Shown here piece after piece: positions 5,711 to 8,277 of a stretch of DNA of 8,277 nucleotides. Below the pieces are notes generated by a model. That model saw only the letters and a list, made by a program, of their open reading frames with translations. It made no database searches and was not told the DNA's origin. This stretch comes from Leptolyngbyaceae cyanobacterium CSSed165cm_216 (GTDB taxonomy: Bacteria; Cyanobacteriota; Cyanobacteriia; Phormidesmidales; Phormidesmidaceae). The translations under genes and the position numbers were made by a program. The stretch covers positions 1-8,277 of the forward strand of contig SLIY01000447.1 of NCBI GenBank assembly GCA_007135385.1, given 5' to 3'. The stretch's first letter is position 1; every line of letters begins with the position of its first letter.

Positions 5711-7405
5711 ATGACCTTAGCGCTGTTCCTGAGGCCGTTGGTGCCATTCTTTTCGTACGGTGTTGTGCCTGTTATGACCAAGCCGCATACCTTCTGGAAG
5801 ACATGGGGTGGTCCCCTAGGGCTCTGTCTAATTTTGTTTATGCTGTCTTACACCATTGGCGTGGTACAGCCGATCATGCCACCCCTGGTGCGAGAATTTA
5901 ACTCCAGCGTTGGCTATGTCCAATCAGCCCTGGTGCTGATGTCGTTGGTCACCGCCTCGTTTATCCCCACCACCGAAAACCTGAGTCGGCGGCTAGGGCG
6001 TCGTCCCCTGCTGGGTATGGCTCTACTCTTGTATGCCCTGGGCCTGATAGTGATTATTGTCAGCCCAGATATTGGCATCTTTACCCTGGGCTTAGCGGGG
6101 TTGACGGGGCTGGGGGCTGCAGTGCTGGTCAGCACCCCGGTGGCGATGATGGATGGGTTGTACCAGGATGAGGTAGCCCGTAAGTATGGCCTGGTGGCTC
6201 TGGCGATCGCTGGTATGTTGGGCGCCCTCACTGGCTCGATACTCGGCGGAATCATGGCCTTTGACTTTAGCTGGCGCTGGGCTTTTGCCTTTGAGCTGGC
6301 TTTAATTCCCGTGATCTGGTACCTCGTGCGACGGGTGGTAGCGCCTACCCCTGTTCCCACCCAAGCCATTGACTGGGTGGGTGGTTTGCTGTCAGTGGCG
6401 GGGTTTGGCTTCACCCTGGTGGGCCTTAGTCTGGCCGCTGAGTTGGGCTGGTGGCAACCCAGGGACGATCCCCAGACGTTAGCCTTTTTTCTGGCGCCGT
6501 TTGGCATTTCCATCGCCCCGGTGTTAATTGCCTCTGGATTAATTTGTACTGGCCTGCTGATCTTTTGGGAGCGGCAGCGATCGCGTCAGGGCCATCCCCC
6601 GCTGCTGCGCCTGGGGGTATTTAACCGGCGCATCTATACGATCGGGCTGACCATTGGCACCCTGCACACCATGGCCATGGTGGGGTTGCAGTTTAACCTG
6701 TTTCAGTTCATCCCAGCCGTGGTGGGTCTGAACCCGGTACAAACGGCAATCGCAGTCATCCCCTTTACCTTGACTCAATTGGTGGTATTGCTAGTGCTGG
6801 CCAAGCGACGGCCCCAGTTTCCACCCCGTTATTTGTTGCAGCTAGGCTTGCTGATTACGAGCCTTGGCATCGTTCTGCTAGTGATGGCGGTGCAGCCTCC
6901 AGTCACCAACCTAGGACTGTTACCCTCCCTGGTGGTGATGGGCCTGGGGACAGGACTCTTTAGCACCTACATTACCTCCCTCACCTTTGCGGACACCTCT
7001 GAAGCTGAAAGAGCTGAGGCCAGAGGGGTATATCGGCCCTTTCAAAACCTGGGTGCTTCCCTGGGCCGGGGGATTTTAGGCACTGTTTTAGTGGGTACAG
7101 TGTCGGTGAAAATTGTGGATGGCGTTTTGGCTGAGTTAGGGGAGTCCATTGACCCGTCAGTACGCCGTGAGGCTGTTCAGGCTTTATTAGTGGCCATCCA
7201 AACCCTCCGCCGCAGTGAGCGCCAGGAGCTATTTGCCGAACTGCCCGATCGGATTCAGCCCGTCCTCAACAGTATTTTGCAAACCGCCGCCACAGACGCC
7301 ATGCAGCTTACCCTGGGGATAATTTTGGCGCTCTGTTTACTGTGTCTGGGGTTATCCTGCTTGTTGCCCAAGACGGTCAGAAAGCTAGAGGCCCCGATTG
7401 AGTAG
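5711..7405 (+). CDS. MFS transporter, 14-helix DHA2-like
   Basis: This 564-residue integral membrane protein is a major facilitator superfamily transporter, most like the DHA2 drug:H+ antiporter type with about 14 helices. Hydrophobic segments run from residue 36 to 552. The loop 2-3 motif A is recognisable but degenerate (PTTENLSRRLGRRP, about 86-99, without the usual Gly and Asp at its start). A motif C-like stretch GALTGSILGGI (171-181) lacks the usual Pro and is followed by SWRWAF. A segment FGFTLVGLSLAAELGWW and WERQR...PPLL then VFNRR are typical of DHA2 proteins. Before the last helix there is a long charged, probably extracytoplasmic loop (about 468-530). The start is uncertain: ATG at 5711 gives 21 extra residues, while the ATG at 5774 (MTKPHTFW) leaves a usual short N-terminus before helix 1; neither has a good Shine-Dalgarno. 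Substrate unknown. It is divergent from the GGDEF-EAL gene. Confidence 0.9.
   Translation: MTLALFLRPLVPFFSYGVVPVMTKPHTFWKTWGGPLGLCLILFMLSYTIGVVQPIMPPLVREFNSSVGYVQSALVLMSLVTASFIPTTENLSRRLGRRPLLGMALLLYALGLIVIIVSPDIGIFTLGLAGLTGLGAAVLVSTPVAMMDGLYQDEVARKYGLVALAIAGMLGALTGSILGGIMAFDFSWRWAFAFELALIPVIWYLVRRVVAPTPVPTQAIDWVGGLLSVAGFGFTLVGLSLAAELGWWQPRDDPQTLAFFLAPFGISIAPVLIASGLICTGLLIFWERQRSRQGHPPLLRLGVFNRRIYTIGLTIGTLHTMAMVGLQFNLFQFIPAVVGLNPVQTAIAVIPFTLTQLVVLLVLAKRRPQFPPRYLLQLGLLITSLGIVLLVMAVQPPVTNLGLLPSLVVMGLGTGLFSTYITSLTFADTSEAERAEARGVYRPFQNLGASLGRGILGTVLVGTVSVKIVDGVLAELGESIDPSVRREAVQALLVAIQTLRRSERQELFAELPDRIQPVLNSILQTAATDAMQLTLGIILALCLLCLGLSCLLPKTVRKLEAPIE
6203..6210. repeat. HIP1 octamer GCGATCGC
   Basis: HIP1 copy within the MFS gene, in the codons for LAIAG of the fifth helix region. 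Confidence 0.9.
6577..6584. repeat. HIP1 octamer GCGATCGC
   Basis: Second HIP1 copy in the MFS gene, encoding the QRSR cytoplasmic loop. No further octamer is found from here to the window end at 8277. Confidence 0.9.
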
Positions 7406-7425
7406 ATCCCCAATTGAGTAGATCC
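7397..7425. repeat. tandem 13-base repeat spanning the MFS stop codon
   Basis: ATTGAGTAGATCC occurs at 7397-7409 and again at 7413-7425, period 16. The first copy contains the final codons and TAG stop of the MFS gene (ATT GAG TAG); the second repeats them just downstream. It looks like a small local duplication with slight divergence at the junction. Confidence 0.75.
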
Positions 7426-7463
7426 AAGACTATCCCGCTTAAAAGAACATTCATTTTCAGGAC

Positions 7464-7490
7464 GCGAACTCGGCCCGCTGGGCCGGTCGC
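7464..7490 (+). terminator. GC-rich hairpin downstream of the MFS gene
   Basis: CGGCCC (7471-7476) and GGGCCG (7480-7485) form a perfect 6-bp stem with a GCT loop, extended below a small internal loop by GCGA (7464-7467) with TCGC (7487-7490). It lies 58 bases after the MFS stop. There is no T-tract after it, so it is a possible non-canonical terminator rather than a textbook one. Confidence 0.4.
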
Positions 7491-7588
7491 AGTGAGACTC
7501 CCGATAAGTATTGAGTTGGAACACTCTGATTCAGATTCTGGAGGACGGTACAGTCAGCGAGACTTATGGAAATTCAGGTGAGGATGAT

Positions 7589-7621
7589 CAAGGTTAACCC
7601 AAGCGGCTACCCCTAACCTTG
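7589..7621. repeat. 8-bp inverted repeat with 17-base loop
   Basis: CAAGGTTA (7589-7596) and TAACCTTG (7614-7621) are perfect inverted copies. Their role is unknown; they lie in the gene-poor region and would form a stem-loop in RNA or single-stranded DNA. Confidence 0.5.
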
Positions 7622-7648
7622 CCTTTAGAGCATCGGTACAGACTGTCA

Positions 7649-7718
7649 AGATCCCAGTTTTTTTGACTGATTGGCCATGACTTTCGTCAGGGCAACCCAG
7701 GACAGAACCCTGGGATCT
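7649..7718. repeat. 9-bp inverted repeat with nested hairpin
   Basis: AGATCCCAG (7649-7657) and CTGGGATCT (7710-7718) are perfect inverted copies 52 bases apart. Nested in the right half, CCCAGG (7696-7701) and CCTGGG (7709-7714) form an alternative 6-bp hairpin that competes for the same right arm. Weaker inverted similarity continues outward (GTAC and GTCA/TGAC elements at both sides). This could be the core of a small palindromic element or a switchable RNA structure. Confidence 0.45.
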
Positions 7719-7752
7719 ATACTGACGTTCTCGGTACGTTGAGCCGCCCAGC

Positions 7753-7781
7753 TTGACCAAGTACGTCTAATCTCATGTGAT
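7753..7781 (+). promoter_or_regulatory. possible sigma-70-type promoter
   Basis: TTGACC (7753-7758, five of six matches to the -35 consensus) is followed after exactly 17 bases by TGTGAT (7776-7781, four of six to the -10 consensus). Transcription would begin around 7788, almost at the ATG at 7791, giving a nearly leaderless message. An AGG at 7782-7784 is a weak Shine-Dalgarno at six bases from that ATG but would be mostly untranscribed from this promoter, so the two readings conflict. Confidence 0.28.
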
Positions 7782-7790
7782 AGGTCACCC

Positions 7791-7907
7791 ATGGCAGAAT
7801 CCTTTCTCGACCAATTTTGGCACTTGGTAAAGGAGGCCCTGAGCCTGGATCCCGATATCTTTACTGACCTGGCCGCAGCCCCCTATGGGGTCTGGATGGC
7901 TCCTTAG
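7791..7907 (+). pseudogene. 5' gene fragment, 38 codons ending in TAG
   Basis: The ATG at 7791 opens a 38-codon frame beginning MAESFLDQFWHLVKEAL and ending in TAG at 7905-7907. Composition is protein-like: an amphipathic start, then SLDPDIFTDLAAAPYGVW. Reading through the TAG, the frame continues hydrophobically (LALALALCYAPMALF) until TGA at 8001-8003, as if a membrane helix had followed. It resembles the N-termini of small cyanobacterial membrane proteins I loosely associate with the Yip1 group, but that link is weak. I interpret it as the 5' end of a gene broken by a nonsense change, a frameshift or a deletion that joined it to the frame beginning at 7868. A genuine 38-residue peptide is the alternative. 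Confidence 0.4.
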
Positions 7908-8277
7908 TTAGCGTTGGCCCTGGCCCTCTGCTATGCCCCGATGGCGCTTTTCCGCCGTTTACCACAGACTACGGTTTCGATGGGGTCACTTTCTCTCCCA
8001 TGAACCGGCTGATTCGCGAGCTAGACGTGATGGCCGCCCGCTACCGCATTGGCAATAGCACTGGCATCACCTCCGTTAGCCCCGTCAAATCCTGTGTGCA
8101 GGACTCGGTACAGGCCCTGACTACCGCCCTCAACCGCATGCTGGCCGAATTTCAGCTCAACCCACTGATGCTGACTTGGCTGCGCAAGCACCCCGACCAC
8201 GAACAGGCACAGCGGTTTTGGCTGCTGAAAGATCTGCTGAGATCCTTAGACGCCAGCCTCATGCCCCCACCTTTGCC
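7868..8277 (+). pseudogene. coding remnant, 5'-truncated, running off the window end
   Basis: A frame opens after TGA (7865-7867) and stays open to the window edge, 136 codons. The first ATG is at 8000 and has no Shine-Dalgarno, but protein-like sequence seems to start earlier, around TTDYGFDGVTFSP (about 7961-7999). Recognisable stretches include RYRIGNSTGITSVSP, SCVQDSVQAL, then an amphipathic helical part with WLRKHPDHEQAQRFWLLKDL. My recollection is that the GNSTGITSVSP...SCVQDS pattern occurs in the extracytoplasmic part of large cyanobacterial CPBP (CAAX/Abi) membrane proteases; this is unverified. With no proper start and an upstream frame broken at 7905, it looks like the inner part of a gene that has lost its 5' end, or a gene split by a frameshift. 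The downstream part lies outside the window, so whether the rest is intact is unknown. Confidence 0.45.

Larger units (their letters stand above)
7406..7790. other. gene-poor region with hairpins and inverted repeats
   Basis: These 385 bases after the MFS gene contain no convincing gene. Minus-strand open frames here (7255-7524 and 7554-7760) have no recognisable protein features. What can be seen is: the second half of the 7397-7425 tandem repeat, a GC-rich hairpin at 7464-7490, an 11-base near-palindrome TCTGATTCAGA (7525-7535), inverted repeats at 7589-7621 and 7649-7718, a run of seven T at 7658-7664, and a possible promoter at 7753-7781. The density of inverted repeats and lack of coding signal suggest decayed DNA or the remains of a small non-autonomous element; this is inference. 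Confidence 0.5.

Noticed and set aside
5914..6513. 199-codon minus-strand open frame inside the MFS gene
   Set aside because: It is antisense to a clearly coding membrane protein, with a low-complexity Arg/Pro/Ser/Thr-rich translation typical of a shadow frame.
7255..7524. Minus-strand 89-codon frame at the MFS 3' end
   Set aside because: Half of it is antisense to the MFS gene and the rest crosses the GC-rich hairpin; no protein-like features.
7658..7664. Run of seven T as the tail of an intrinsic terminator
   Set aside because: The bases just before it do not form a stable stem; the partner of AGATCCCAG lies downstream, not upstream.
7663..7691. TTGACT as a -35 promoter element
   Set aside because: No acceptable -10 hexamer is found 16-18 bases downstream (GTCAGG at 17).
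7554..7760. Minus-strand 68-codon frame in the gene-poor region
   Set aside because: No recognisable motif, no Shine-Dalgarno, and it runs through both inverted repeats; not supportable as a gene.
7406..7790. CRISPR array, tRNA or full insertion sequence in the gene-poor region
   Set aside because: No regularly spaced repeats, no cloverleaf pattern with a T-loop, and no transposase frame are visible.

Overview
The window looks like a chromosomal segment of a cyanobacterium, probably a filamentous or Leptolyngbya-like lineage (the lineage is inference). Support comes from five copies of the HIP1 octamer GCGATCGC in 8.3 kb, a GC-rich base composition, weak or absent Shine-Dalgarno sequences, and gene types that are common in cyanobacteria: a class A penicillin-binding protein with an N-terminal FHA domain, and a small cupin with a typical cyanobacterial sequence.

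Left part (1-3398, + strand): a SpoIIM/DUF95 family multi-pass membrane protein is followed after 72 bases by a bifunctional peptidoglycan synthase (FHA, one membrane anchor, GT51 transglycosylase, transpeptidase). Together they form a small envelope-related cluster. Middle part (3432-5556, - strand): a PAS-GGDEF-EAL cyclic-di-GMP protein is followed by a cupin gene whose start codon lies inside the last codons of the GGDEF-EAL gene (32-base overlap), so the two are almost certainly co-transcribed. The PBP and cupin genes converge on a 33-base gap, and each stop codon sits in its own inverted repeat. Right-middle (5711-7405, + strand): a 14-helix-type MFS transporter, probably DHA2-like, is transcribed divergently from the GGDEF-EAL gene across a short intergenic region that carries repeats.

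Right end (7406-8277): the gene density breaks down. About 385 bases hold a tandem copy of the MFS stop-codon region, a GC-rich hairpin, several inverted repeats and no convincing gene. After that comes a disrupted coding area: a 38-codon start in one frame ends in TAG, and a second frame is then open to the window edge with a protein-like sequence. I read this as a gene remnant or a junction of two gene fragments.

No CRISPR array, tRNA, rRNA, complete insertion sequence or clear novel defence system is visible. The observations most worth a second look are the overlap of the c-di-GMP gene with the cupin, the double hairpin at the convergent stops, the FHA-PBP next to SpoIIM, and the broken region at the right edge.
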